Positions 22,980 to 30,623 are shown, counted from the first letter of the stretch. The stretch is 31,496 nt of DNA from Clostridium sp. (GCA_016302185.1 JAEDOC010000008.1:1-31496); one strand, 5' to 3'. A program made the numbers and translations. Notes: generated by a model from the letters alone, not told the origin.

Positions 22980-23028
22980 GCGGAAATCCTTTGAAAATGT
23001 AATTATTTCAGGGGATTTCCGCTTTTTT
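22980..23028 (+). terminator. Terminator upstream of livJ
   Basis: GCGGAAATCC pairs with GGATTTCCGC across a ~28-base loop and is followed by TTTTTT. It ends transcription from the gpsA side, leaving livJ to its own promoter 15 bases further on. Confidence 0.85.
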
Positions 23029-23042
23029 CGGGGGTTTTTATA

Positions 23043-23071
23043 TTGACTTTTTGCGGCCTTTTATCTATAAT
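23043..23071 (+). promoter_or_regulatory. Strong sigma-A promoter of the liv operon
   Basis: TTGACT (23043-23048) and TATAAT (23066-23071) have an exact 17-base spacing. Transcription would start near 23078, giving an ~80-base leader before the livJ ATG; no riboswitch or T-box is evident in it. Confidence 0.88.
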
Positions 23072-23156
23072 TGCGTACATCAAAAGGTTGGAGGTTCTCA
23101 TCACAGAGGATGAAGAAACAGGGCTTTCGGCCTTTAAGAAAATGGAGGAGATAGTT

Positions 23157-24347
23157 ATGAAAAAAAGAATGTTAAGTTTAGGCTTAGCCGTTATGATGGC
23201 AGCTTCTTTAACTGCCTGCGGCGGCTCCAAGACTGCAGAGACTCAGGCAGCAGCAGAGGGTGAGACTGCAGCAGCTGAGGCAGCAGATGGCGCAACCTTT
23301 AAGATTGGCGGTATCGGACCGATTACCGGACCGGCAGCTGCTTATGGTATTGCAGTAAAGAATGGTATGGAGCTTGCAATTAAGGAGATCAATGAGGCCG
23401 GCGGTATCAACGGTGTTCAGATCGAATATAATTTCCAGGATGATGAGCATGATCCGGAGAAAGCAATCAACGCATACAATACCTTAAAAGACTGGGGTAT
23501 GCAGATGCTTCTCGGTACTGTTACTTCCAAACCGTGTATCGCTGTCGGAGCTGAGACACAGGCTGACAATATGTTCCAGATTACTCCGTCCGGTTCTGCA
23601 GTAGAGTGTGTATCCGGTGATAATGCATTCCGTGTATGCTTCTCTGATCCGGATCAGGGTAAGGCATCTGCACAGTATATTGGTGAGAACAAACTGGCAA
23701 CCAAGGTTGCTATTATCTATGACAGCTCCACAGAGTATTCAGATGGTATCCGCGAGTCCTTCGTTGCAGAAGCTGCAAACCAGGGTATCGAGGTAGTTGC
23801 CAGCGAGGCATTTACTGCTGACAGCAACACTGATTTCTCCGTACAGCTGGACAAGGCAAAAGAATCCGGCGCTGAACTGGTATTCCTTCCGATTTACTAT
23901 CAGGAGGCATCCGTTATCTTAAAACAGGCTGCGGATAAGGATTTCAGCCCGATCTTCTTTGGTTGTGACGGTATGGACGGTATCTTAAGTGTTGAGAACT
24001 TTGATACTTCCTTAGCAGAAGGCTTAATGCTCTTAACTCCGTTCTCTGTAGATGAGGAAGGCAGCAAGGATTTCGTAGAAGCTTACAGAGCAGCTTATAA
24101 CGAGGAGCCGCTTCAGTTCTCAGCAGGTGCATACGACGGTATGTACGCAATCAAGGCAGCTGTTGAGCAGGCAGGCGTTACCCCGGATATGAGCGTATCT
24201 GATATCTGTGATGCGATGAAGACTGCTATGACTGAGATTTCCATTGATGGTTTAACCGGTACCGGAATGACCTGGAATGCAGCCGGTGAGCCGGATAAGG
24301 CCCCGAAGGCTGTAAAGATTGAGAATGGCGCATACGTAATGCAGTAA
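23157..24347 (+). CDS. livJ: Branched-chain amino acid-type ABC transporter substrate-binding lipoprotein
   Basis: The 396-aa protein begins with a lipoprotein signal: MKKRMLSLGLAVMM, then the lipobox LTAC with the lipidated cysteine at residue 21, then an A/E-rich linker (25-45). The mature part is a Peripla_BP_6/Leu-Ile-Val-binding fold: FKIGGIGPITGPAAAYG, GMELAIKEINEAGGINGVQIE, DDEHDPEKAINAYN and SAGAYDGMYAIKAAVEQAG. The ligand is likely a branched-chain or other small amino acid, but Liv-type receptors vary. The ATG at 23157 has GGAGGAG upstream; the longer open frame would start inside the promoter. It is followed by a terminator-like hairpin, so it is expected to be made in excess over the permease genes. 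Confidence 0.92.
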   Translation: MKKRMLSLGLAVMMAASLTACGGSKTAETQAAAEGETAAAEAADGATFKIGGIGPITGPAAAYGIAVKNGMELAIKEINEAGGINGVQIEYNFQDDEHDPEKAINAYNTLKDWGMQMLLGTVTSKPCIAVGAETQADNMFQITPSGSAVECVSGDNAFRVCFSDPDQGKASAQYIGENKLATKVAIIYDSSTEYSDGIRESFVAEAANQGIEVVASEAFTADSNTDFSVQLDKAKESGAELVFLPIYYQEASVILKQAADKDFSPIFFGCDGMDGILSVENFDTSLAEGLMLLTPFSVDEEGSKDFVEAYRAAYNEEPLQFSAGAYDGMYAIKAAVEQAGVTPDMSVSDICDAMKTAMTEISIDGLTGTGMTWNAAGEPDKAPKAVKIENGAYVMQ

Positions 24348-24370
24348 CATTTTCATTAGCCCTTACTGGA

Positions 24371-24400
24371 AGAGGGTTGTCTGAGGACAACCCTCTTTTT
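24371..24400 (+). terminator. Intercistronic terminator between livJ and livH
   Basis: AGAGGGTTGTC pairs with GACAACCCTCT across a three- to four-base loop and is followed by TTTTT. As livH-M-G-F have no clear promoter of their own, this is probably a partial terminator that sets the ratio of binding protein to permease. Confidence 0.85.
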
Positions 24401-24443
24401 CAACATTTTCAACATATTCCGATAAAGAGGTAGGTGCACCAAT

Positions 24444-25325
24444 ATGAGTTTTCTTTCTTATTTGATCAACGGTATCAGTCTGGGGAGCGTGTACGCAATT
24501 ATCGCTCTTGGGTATACCATGGTGTATGGTATTGCCAAGATGCTGAATTTTGCCCACGGCGATATTATTATGGTCGGCGGATTTACCGTATTTACTATTG
24601 TAAGTACGCTGGGAGGCTCTCCTGTCGTCGGCATTCTGGCAGCTGTTGTGGTCTGCACTGTTCTGGGCGTTACCATTGAGAAGGTTGCATACCGCCCCTT
24701 ACGAGGTGCGTCCCCGTTGGCCGTACTTATCACTGCCATCGGTGTCAGCTATCTGCTGCAGAACATCGCACTGCTGGTATTTGGTTCCAACGCAAGACAG
24801 TTTACTTCGGTTGTTACCGTGCCGGCATTAAAACTGGCAGATGGGCAGCTGTCCATCTCCGGTGTTACTCTGGTTACGATCGCCAGCTGCATCGTAATTA
24901 TGGTTGCTTTGACAACTTTTATTAATAAGACGAAGATCGGTCAGGCCATGCTGGCTGTATCCGAGGATAAGGGTGCTGCAACCCTGATGGGAATCAATGT
25001 GAACGGAACCATTGCGATTACTTTTGCCATCGGTTCTGCTCTGGCTGCCATCGCCGGTGTGCTTCTCTGCTCCGCTTATCCGTCTCTTTCTCCTTATACC
25101 GGCTCCATGCCTGGCATTAAGGCATTTGTGGCCGCTGTATTCGGCGGTATCGGTTCCATCCCGGGAGCCATGATTGGAGGCATCTTACTGGGAATTATTG
25201 AAAACCTGGCCAAGGCGTATATTTCCTCCCAGCTTTCGGATGCCATCGTATTCTCTGTTTTGATTATTGTGCTTCTGGTACGCCCGACCGGCATCCTCGG
25301 CAAGAAGATTAACGAGAAAGTGTAG
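24444..25325 (+). CDS. livH: Branched-chain amino acid ABC transporter permease LivH
   Basis: The 293-aa membrane protein starts MSFLSYLINGISLGSVYAII and continues with LGYTMVYGIAKMLNFAHGDI, the LivH hallmark, eight or so hydrophobic helices and the EAA-like loop around GSMPGIKAFVAAVFGGIGSIPGAMIGG. It ends in LLVRPTGILGKK, typical of LivH. AAAGAGGTAGGTG precedes the ATG. It is partner to LivM in the inner-membrane channel. Confidence 0.94.
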   Translation: MSFLSYLINGISLGSVYAIIALGYTMVYGIAKMLNFAHGDIIMVGGFTVFTIVSTLGGSPVVGILAAVVVCTVLGVTIEKVAYRPLRGASPLAVLITAIGVSYLLQNIALLVFGSNARQFTSVVTVPALKLADGQLSISGVTLVTIASCIVIMVALTTFINKTKIGQAMLAVSEDKGAATLMGINVNGTIAITFAIGSALAAIAGVLLCSAYPSLSPYTGSMPGIKAFVAAVFGGIGSIPGAMIGGILLGIIENLAKAYISSQLSDAIVFSVLIIVLLVRPTGILGKKINEKV

Positions 25326-25335
25326 GTGCGTGAAG

Positions 25336-26400
25336 ATGAAAGCTTATAAGAAAAAAATATTCGTACAGGATTTGATTACATATGCCATCGTGATCGCCTG
25401 CTTTCTTCTGATTCAGGTTCTGATTGCCACCGGCAACATCAACAGTTTATTAAAGGGTATTTTAGTACCCATCTGCACCTATGTGATTCTGGCGGTTTCG
25501 CTGAACTTAACCGTTGGTATTCTGGGAGAATTAAGCCTTGGTCATGCCGGCTTTATGTGTATCGGCGCGTTTTCCGGCGCATTCTTTAACCATGTGATGA
25601 TGGAAGCGATTCCCAGCAATCAGGTCCGTTTCCTTCTGGCTTTGTTTATAGGTGCTGCGATGGCGGCTTTGTTCGGAATTCTGATTGGTATTCCGGTGCT
25701 TCGCTTGAAGGGCGACTATCTGGCCATCGTAACCCTGGCCTTCGGTGAGATCATTAAAAATGTAATTAATGTTCTTTATGTTGGTATGGATGCCAATGGA
25801 ATTCACGTCTCCACCAAGGATGTGGCATCCTTAGGACTGGCAGAGGGCGGAAAGGTAATTATCAAAGGCGCCCAGGGTATCACCGGTACTCCGAAGACCT
25901 CTACCTTTACCATTGGTATTGTGTTAGTGCTTATTACGCTGTTTATCGTATTAAATATGATTCATTCCCGTACCGGACGTGCCATCATGGCAATCCGTGA
26001 TAACCGGATTGCGGCGGAGTCGGTAGGTATCAATATTACAAAATATAAGCTGATGGCATTTTCAGTTTCCGCTGCTTTAGCCGGTGTGGCCGGCGTGTTA
26101 TATGCCCATAATCTGGCGACGCTGGCGGCGACCCCCAAGAGCTTCGGCTACAATATGTCCATTATGATTCTTGTATTTGTTGTTCTGGGCGGTATCGGTA
26201 ATATCCGCGGTTCTATCATCGCGGCGGTAGTCCTTACCCTTCTTCCGGAGATGCTGCGGAGCCTGAACAATTATCGTATGCTGATTTATGCGATTGTTCT
26301 GATTGCGATGATGCTTCTGACTGCAAGCCCGAAGGCAATTGAGATACGGGAGCGGATTATGGCATCATTGAAAAAAGGAAAAGCGAAAGAGGAGGCATAG
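25336..26400 (+). CDS. livM: Branched-chain amino acid ABC transporter permease LivM
   Basis: The 354-aa second permease has NLTVGILGELSLGHAGFMC (the LivM hallmark, about residues 55-73), GIPVLRLKGDYLAIVTLAFGEI, RTGRAIMAIRDNRIAAESVGI (the cytoplasmic loop contacting the ATPases) and VVLGGIGNIRGS. About 8-9 hydrophobic helices. The ATG at 25336 lies 10 bases after the livH stop; a GTG two codons earlier is possible, while the open frame reaching back into livH is not credible. It ends 3 bases before livG. Confidence 0.93.
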   Translation: MKAYKKKIFVQDLITYAIVIACFLLIQVLIATGNINSLLKGILVPICTYVILAVSLNLTVGILGELSLGHAGFMCIGAFSGAFFNHVMMEAIPSNQVRFLLALFIGAAMAALFGILIGIPVLRLKGDYLAIVTLAFGEIIKNVINVLYVGMDANGIHVSTKDVASLGLAEGGKVIIKGAQGITGTPKTSTFTIGIVLVLITLFIVLNMIHSRTGRAIMAIRDNRIAAESVGINITKYKLMAFSVSAALAGVAGVLYAHNLATLAATPKSFGYNMSIMILVFVVLGGIGNIRGSIIAAVVLTLLPEMLRSLNNYRMLIYAIVLIAMMLLTASPKAIEIRERIMASLKKGKAKEEA

Positions 26401-26403
26401 ATT

Positions 26404-27162
26404 ATGGCAATGCTGGAAGTAAAAAATTTAAGTATTTCCTTTGGTGGTCTGAAGGCCGTGGATGACTTTAATATCACCATTGAAAAAGGCCAGCTCTATG
26501 GTCTCATTGGTCCGAATGGTGCCGGTAAAACAACCATCTTCAATCTGCTGACCGGTGTATATAAGCCGGACTGCGGAAAGATTCTTCTGGATGGAAAGAA
26601 TATTACCGGTCATAAGACGACGGACATCAACAAGGCTGGAATTGCCAGAACCTTCCAGAATATCCGTCTGTTCAAGGATTTGAGTGTGCTGGACAATGTA
26701 AAGGTCGGTTTGCACAATCATCACAGCTACTCTACGTTAAGCGGTATTTTCCGCCTCCCGTCTTACTATAAGACGGAGAAAGAGATGGATGAGAGAGCGC
26801 TGGAACTGTTAAAGGTATTTGATCTGGAGAACGAGTTTGATTATAAAGCTTCCAACCTGCCTTATGGTAAGCAGAGAAAGCTGGAGATTGCCCGGGCTCT
26901 GGCGACGGATCCGAAGCTTTTGCTTCTGGATGAGCCGGCGGCAGGCATGAACCCCAACGAGACGGCGGAGTTGATGAATACCATCCGTTTTGTCCGTGAT
27001 CATTTTGATATGACCATCCTTCTGATCGAGCACGATATGAAGCTGGTATCCGGTATCTGTGAAAAGCTGACCGTCTTAAATTTTGGTCATATGCTGGCAG
27101 AAGGTCCCACCAGTGAGGTATTGAATGATCCGCAGGTTATCGCGGCATATCTGGGAGAATAG
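26404..27162 (+). CDS. livG: Branched-chain amino acid ABC transporter ATPase LivG
   Basis: The 252-aa ATPase has Walker A GPNGAGKTT (about 37-45), the LivG-type insertion GIARTFQNIRLFKDLSVLDNV with an extended region to ~130, the degenerate signature LPYGKQRKLEIARAL, Walker B LLLLDEPAAGMNP and the switch histidine in LLIEHDM. The C-terminal GHMLAEGPTSEVLNDPQVIAAYLGE is typical of LivG. RBS GAGGAGG lies in the end of livM. Confidence 0.95.
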   Translation: MAMLEVKNLSISFGGLKAVDDFNITIEKGQLYGLIGPNGAGKTTIFNLLTGVYKPDCGKILLDGKNITGHKTTDINKAGIARTFQNIRLFKDLSVLDNVKVGLHNHHSYSTLSGIFRLPSYYKTEKEMDERALELLKVFDLENEFDYKASNLPYGKQRKLEIARALATDPKLLLLDEPAAGMNPNETAELMNTIRFVRDHFDMTILLIEHDMKLVSGICEKLTVLNFGHMLAEGPTSEVLNDPQVIAAYLGE

Positions 27163-27176
27163 GGGGGAGATTTCAT

Positions 27177-27887
27177 ATGGCAATGCTGGAAGTAAAAGAT
27201 TTAAGTGTATATTATGGCGTGATTCAGGCGTTGAAGGGAATCTCGTTTGAGGTAGATGAGGGAGATGTTATCGCTCTGATTGGTGCCAACGGCGCTGGAA
27301 AGACCACGACCCTTCATACAATTACCGGTCTGATTCCGGCCAAGTCCGGCAAAATTATCTTTGAAGGTAAGGATATTACCCACATTCCCGGGTATAAGCT
27401 GGTATCCATGGGAATTGCCCATGTGCCGGAGGGACGCCGCGTCTTTGCGCAGTTAAGTGTCCTGCAGAACTTAAAGATGGGTGCTTATACCAGAAAGGAT
27501 AAGCAGGAGATAGAGGAGACCATTCAGAAGGTTTATAAGCGCTTTCCCCGTCTGGAGGAACGGAAGAATCAGCTGGCGGGAACCTTATCCGGCGGTGAGC
27601 AGCAGATGCTGGCCATGGGCCGCGCTCTGATGTCCCATCCCAGACTGATCGTTATGGATGAGCCGTCCATGGGTCTTTCGCCGATCTATGTAAATGAGAT
27701 CTTTGATATTATCAAGGAGATCAGTGCGGACGGAACCACGGTGCTTCTGGTAGAGCAGAATGCCAAAAAGGCACTTTCCATCGCCAATAAAGCATACGTT
27801 CTGGAGACAGGATCCATCGTACTGAAGGGTGATGCCAAGGAACTGATGAATAATGATCAGGTAAAGAAAGCTTACTTGAGTGAATAG
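27177..27887 (+). CDS. livF: Branched-chain amino acid ABC transporter ATPase LivF
   Basis: The 236-aa ATPase begins MAMLEVKDLSVYYGVIQALK, nearly the same opening as LivG (MAMLEVKNLS). It has Walker A GANGAGKTT (about 38-46), the LivF marker GIAHVPEGRRVFAQLSVLQNL, signature LSGGEQQMLAMGRAL, Walker B LIVMDEPSMGLSP and VEQNAKKALSIA. Last gene of the liv operon, 14 bases after livG, followed by a strong terminator. Confidence 0.95.
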   Translation: MAMLEVKDLSVYYGVIQALKGISFEVDEGDVIALIGANGAGKTTTLHTITGLIPAKSGKIIFEGKDITHIPGYKLVSMGIAHVPEGRRVFAQLSVLQNLKMGAYTRKDKQEIEETIQKVYKRFPRLEERKNQLAGTLSGGEQQMLAMGRALMSHPRLIVMDEPSMGLSPIYVNEIFDIIKEISADGTTVLLVEQNAKKALSIANKAYVLETGSIVLKGDAKELMNNDQVKKAYLSE

Positions 27888-27911
27888 ACCTTAAGCCGGT
27901 TAGAACAAATT

Positions 27912-27958
27912 GACGGTAAATTTCTTGGAAATGAAAAAGAAATTTGCCGTCTTTTTTT
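27912..27958 (+). terminator. Terminator of the liv operon
   Basis: GACGGTAAATTTCTT pairs with AAGAAATTTGCCGTC (one mismatch) and is followed by TTTTTTT. Confidence 0.92.
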
Positions 27959-27960
27959 GC

Positions 27961-27989
27961 TTGACAAAAAGGAAAAAAATTCCTATAAT
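27961..27989 (+). promoter_or_regulatory. Consensus promoter of the hydrogenase-rubrerythrin gene
   Basis: TTGACA (27961-27966) and TATAAT (27984-27989), both perfect consensus with 17-base spacing, so a very strong promoter unless repressed. Start near 27996. Confidence 0.92.
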
Positions 27990-28014
27990 AATATCAGTAA
28001 CAATTCCTATTATT
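27978..28014 (+). promoter_or_regulatory. Operator-like repeats over the hydrogenase promoter
   Basis: AATTCCTATAAT at 27978-27989 (covering the -10) recurs as AATTCCTATTAT at 28002-28013, 24 bases on. The same stretch also forms an inverted pair, AATAATA (27987-27993) and TATTATT (28008-28014). Such AT-rich repeats bracketing the start site suit a repressor; a peroxide or redox regulator would fit the gene, but no exact PerR or Rex box is present. Confidence 0.35.
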
Positions 28015-28034
28015 GAGAGGAGAAATGAAGTGAA

Positions 28035-30080
28035 ATGAAACACCTTCCAATGAGTGTTCGGGTTCCTATTGAACCGGATAATCCCTCGATTTGCAGGGAT
28101 GAGTCCCTTTGTATTCAGTGTGGTCAGTGCCGGAATATCTGTACGGATTATATCGGGGTCCATGGTACCTACCGGCTGGAGGATACCGGGGATGTGGCTG
28201 TCTGCATCAACTGCGGCCAATGCGCTAATGTCTGTCCGGTGTCTTCCATTACGGAAAAGTATGAATATCAAGAGGTAAAGAAGGCCATCGCTGATCCGGA
28301 TTCCATCGTTATTTTCAGTACCTCCCCGTCCGTTCGGATTGCGCTGGGAGAAGAATTTGATATGGAAGACGGCACCTTTGTCCAGGGTAAGATGGTTGCC
28401 CTTCTGCGGAAGCTGGGCGGCGATTATGTACTGGATACCAATTTTTCTGCTGATCTTACGATTCTGGAAGAAGCCAGCGAGTTGATTGAGCGCGTGACGA
28501 AGAAGACGGCTCCGCTTCCGCAGTTTACCAGCTGCTGTCCGTCCTGGGTGAAATACGCTGAAATCTATCATCCGGAGATTCTTCCCCACATCTCTTCTTC
28601 AAAGAGTCCGATTGGGATGCAGGGACCGACGATTAAGACGTATTTCGCGAAGAAGATGGGGCTGGATCCGAGAAAGATCGTCAACGTAGCTGTGACACCA
28701 TGTACCGCGAAGAAGTTTGAGATCCGCAGGGAAGAGATGAATGCGGCTTCGAAGTATCTTGGTATCGAGGGTATGCGGGATATGGACTATGTCATCACCA
28801 CCAGAGAGCTGGCAAAGTGGGCGAAGGAGGAGAAGATTGAATTTGCGTCTCTTCCGGAATCTGCTTATGATTCTCTGATGGGAGAAGCATCCGGTGCGGG
28901 AGTGATCTTCGGAAATACCGGAGGTGTGATGGAGGCTGCCCTTCGAACCGCTTATCAGTACATTACCGGTTCTCCGGCTCCGGAAGAATTCTATCAGCTT
29001 CAGCCGGTTCGCGGCATGGAATCTGTGAAGGAAGCCCAGGTGGCGATTGGTGATTTAAATGTCAGGGTTGCTGTCATTTACGGAACAAAAGCGGCATCCG
29101 AGTTTATAAAACAGTGGAAAGCCGGGAAGACTGATTATGTATTCGTGGAAGTTATGACCTGTCCGGGTGGCTGTATCGGCGGCGGCGGACAGCCGAAGGG
29201 GACGATGTTTAAAGGCGATGAGCTGAGGCAGAAGAGAATTTCCGGTCTTTATGCGCAGGATGAGAAGATGAAGCTCAGATGCAGCCATGAGAATCAGGAG
29301 ATTCTGACTTTATACCAGGAATTTTACGGTCAGCCCTTAAGTGAGCTGGCGGAGAAGATGTTACATACTGTCTATACAGACAGAAGCAAAGAATTAGGAG
29401 GAACGAAGATGGAAAGATATCGTTGTACAATCTGTGGTTATATTCATGAGGGTCCGCTTCCAGAGGGCTTTACCTGCCCGATCTGCAAGCAGCCGGCTTC
29501 CATGTTTGAGAAGCTGGAGGAGCAGCCGGCAGAAAAGAATTCCGGAAATCCTTATGCCGGAACCAAGACGGAAAAGAACCTGATGGAGGCATTCGCAGGG
29601 GAGAGCCAGGCCAGAAATAAGTATACCTATTTCGCCAATATCGCATTAAGAGAAGGCTACGATCAGCTGGCAGAGATCTTCTTAAAGACCGCCCGCAATG
29701 AGCAGGAGCATGCCCGTGTATGGTTCCAGGAGCTGGGTCATCTTGGCACCACTGCACAGAACCTGGCTGCGGCTGCGAAGGGTGAGAATTATGAGTGGAC
29801 CGATATGTATGCCCGCATGGCCAAGGATGCTGACGAAGAAGGCTTCCCGGAGCTGGCAGAGAAATTCCGTAAGGTCGGCGCCATCGAGAAGGCTCACGAG
29901 GAGCGTTATCTCGCTTTATTAAACAATGTGGAGATGAAGCAGGTATTCGAGAAGAGTGAAGAAGTGATGTGGGAGTGCCGTGTCTGCGGTCATCTGGTAG
30001 TCGGCAAGAAGGCACCGGAGGTTTGCCCGGTATGCTCCTTCTCCCAGAGCTACTTTGAAGTGAGAAAAGAGAATTATTAA
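28035..30080 (+). CDS. [FeFe] hydrogenase fused to rubredoxin-rubrerythrin-rubredoxin
   Basis: Single 681-codon frame. Residues 20-67 hold two [4Fe-4S] ferredoxin-type clusters (C26/29/32/36 and C57/60/63/67). The H-cluster domain follows with L1 TSCCPSW (165-171), L2 TPCTAKKFE (221-229; the usual first Met is Thr) and L3 EVMTCPGGCIGGGGQP (371-386), then the small-subunit-like tail (HENQEILTLYQEFYGQP). From M459 comes a rubredoxin (C464, C467, C481, C484), then a ferritin-like diiron rubrerythrin domain (about 505-635; NLMEAFAGESQARNKYTYF, NEQEHARVWF, EKAHEERY), and a second rubredoxin (C648, C651, C664, C667). The likely role is to couple H2/ferredoxin electrons to reduction of peroxide or oxygen in the cytoplasm. 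The domains are clear; the coupling is inferred. Related fusions exist in Clostridia. GAGAGGAG lies ~12 bases before the ATG. Confidence 0.88.
   Translation: MKHLPMSVRVPIEPDNPSICRDESLCIQCGQCRNICTDYIGVHGTYRLEDTGDVAVCINCGQCANVCPVSSITEKYEYQEVKKAIADPDSIVIFSTSPSVRIALGEEFDMEDGTFVQGKMVALLRKLGGDYVLDTNFSADLTILEEASELIERVTKKTAPLPQFTSCCPSWVKYAEIYHPEILPHISSSKSPIGMQGPTIKTYFAKKMGLDPRKIVNVAVTPCTAKKFEIRREEMNAASKYLGIEGMRDMDYVITTRELAKWAKEEKIEFASLPESAYDSLMGEASGAGVIFGNTGGVMEAALRTAYQYITGSPAPEEFYQLQPVRGMESVKEAQVAIGDLNVRVAVIYGTKAASEFIKQWKAGKTDYVFVEVMTCPGGCIGGGGQPKGTMFKGDELRQKRISGLYAQDEKMKLRCSHENQEILTLYQEFYGQPLSELAEKMLHTVYTDRSKELGGTKMERYRCTICGYIHEGPLPEGFTCPICKQPASMFEKLEEQPAEKNSGNPYAGTKTEKNLMEAFAGESQARNKYTYFANIALREGYDQLAEIFLKTARNEQEHARVWFQELGHLGTTAQNLAAAAKGENYEWTDMYARMAKDADEEGFPELAEKFRKVGAIEKAHEERYLALLNNVEMKQVFEKSEEVMWECRVCGHLVVGKKAPEVCPVCSFSQSYFEVRKENY
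29396..29411 (+). promoter_or_regulatory. Internal Shine-Dalgarno and ATG for a stand-alone rubrerythrin
   Basis: AGGAGG at 29397-29402 stands 6 bases before an in-frame ATG at 29409-29411, exactly at the border between the hydrogenase and rubredoxin-rubrerythrin parts. Starting there would give a 223-aa protein with complete Rd-ferritin-Rd domains. This looks like the former start of a separate gene, retained after the upstream stop codon was lost. Confidence 0.6.
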
Positions 30081-30121
30081 TTATCAGTGCCTTTCCGAAA
30101 ATGGTTTCAAAACGGTAAAAA

Positions 30122-30162
30122 GGCAGCACCGCCCCTGTTCCGATGGACGGTGCTGTCTTTTT
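30122..30162 (+). terminator. Terminator after the hydrogenase-rubrerythrin gene
   Basis: GGCAGCACCG pairs with CGGTGCTGTC across a 16-base loop (one G-U) and is followed by TTTTT. Confidence 0.88.
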
Positions 30163-30204
30163 CGCATTTTGTAAAATAATATGTTTTGAATGGAGGTTTG
30201 AACA

Positions 30205-30411
30205 ATGAAGCAGGATTCTATGATAGAGATTATTCAGGAACAGACAACCAGGGCTTTGTGGGAAGTAAGAAATGTGATTGACTGCGTGCCGGACGAGCTT
30301 TGGAACCGGGAGTATTGCGGTATGCCCTGCCTGGATGTGGTTTCTGATAAAACGTTGAAAATAGAAGAAATAGAAGCTTATCTGAAAGAGATCGAAAAGA
30401 AGCTGAGTTGA
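30205..30411 (+). pseudogene. Shrunken DinB-family remnant
   Basis: The 68-codon frame has a good start (TGGAGG before the ATG) and reads like the N-terminus of clostridial DinB-type (YfiT/DinB four-helix) proteins: EQTTRALWEVRNVIDCVPDELW then YCGMPC. In family members MPC is followed by WKHxYHMLHSLD and a metal-binding histidine region; here it jumps directly to LDVVSDKTLKIEEIEAYL, which normally comes ~40 residues later. It stops soon after, at KKLS. Thus an in-frame internal deletion and loss of the C-terminal half. The metal-site histidines are absent, so it should be inactive. The comparison is from memory of the family. Confidence 0.6.
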
Positions 30412-30593
30412 AAGCGGTCGGGGCGAAACAGGCCTGGCTGAAAATTCAGTCGATCGATGAGACGGCCTGCATTCACCGTCTGCAGGCACTGGAAGGAGCC
30501 ATTCGTGGCGTAAAGAAAACGGAGCTGCCCGCAGAAGTAAAAGTAGAATTAAAAGAGTTTTATCAGAGAAATAAAAAAGAAGGAATCCGCTAG
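30408..30593 (+). CDS. Unrecognised small reading frame, possibly a gene fragment
   Basis: A TTG overlapping the previous stop opens a 61-codon frame, without its own ribosome-binding site. The product is helical and highly charged (SIDETACIHRLQALEGAIRG, then ELPAEVKVELKEFYQRNKKE), with protein-like codon use through to the TAG. It does not look like the missing DinB C-terminus. It may be the tail of another gene joined here by deletion, or a coupled small protein. I do not recognise a family. Confidence 0.4.
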   Translation: MKAVGAKQAWLKIQSIDETACIHRLQALEGAIRGVKKTELPAEVKVELKEFYQRNKKEGIR

Positions 30594-30623
30594 CAGAAAC
30601 AGTGAGAAGAGAGGAATGCAACT

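Noticed and set aside
23043..23156. Longer N-terminus for the LivJ lipoprotein
   Set aside because: It would start inside the -35 box and bury the lipoprotein signal peptide that begins at 23157.
30205..30593. Toxin-antitoxin pair reading of the two overlapping small frames
   Set aside because: The stop/start overlap and small sizes suggested it, but the first frame is better explained as a DinB-family remnant and the second has no ribosome-binding site or recognisable toxin fold.
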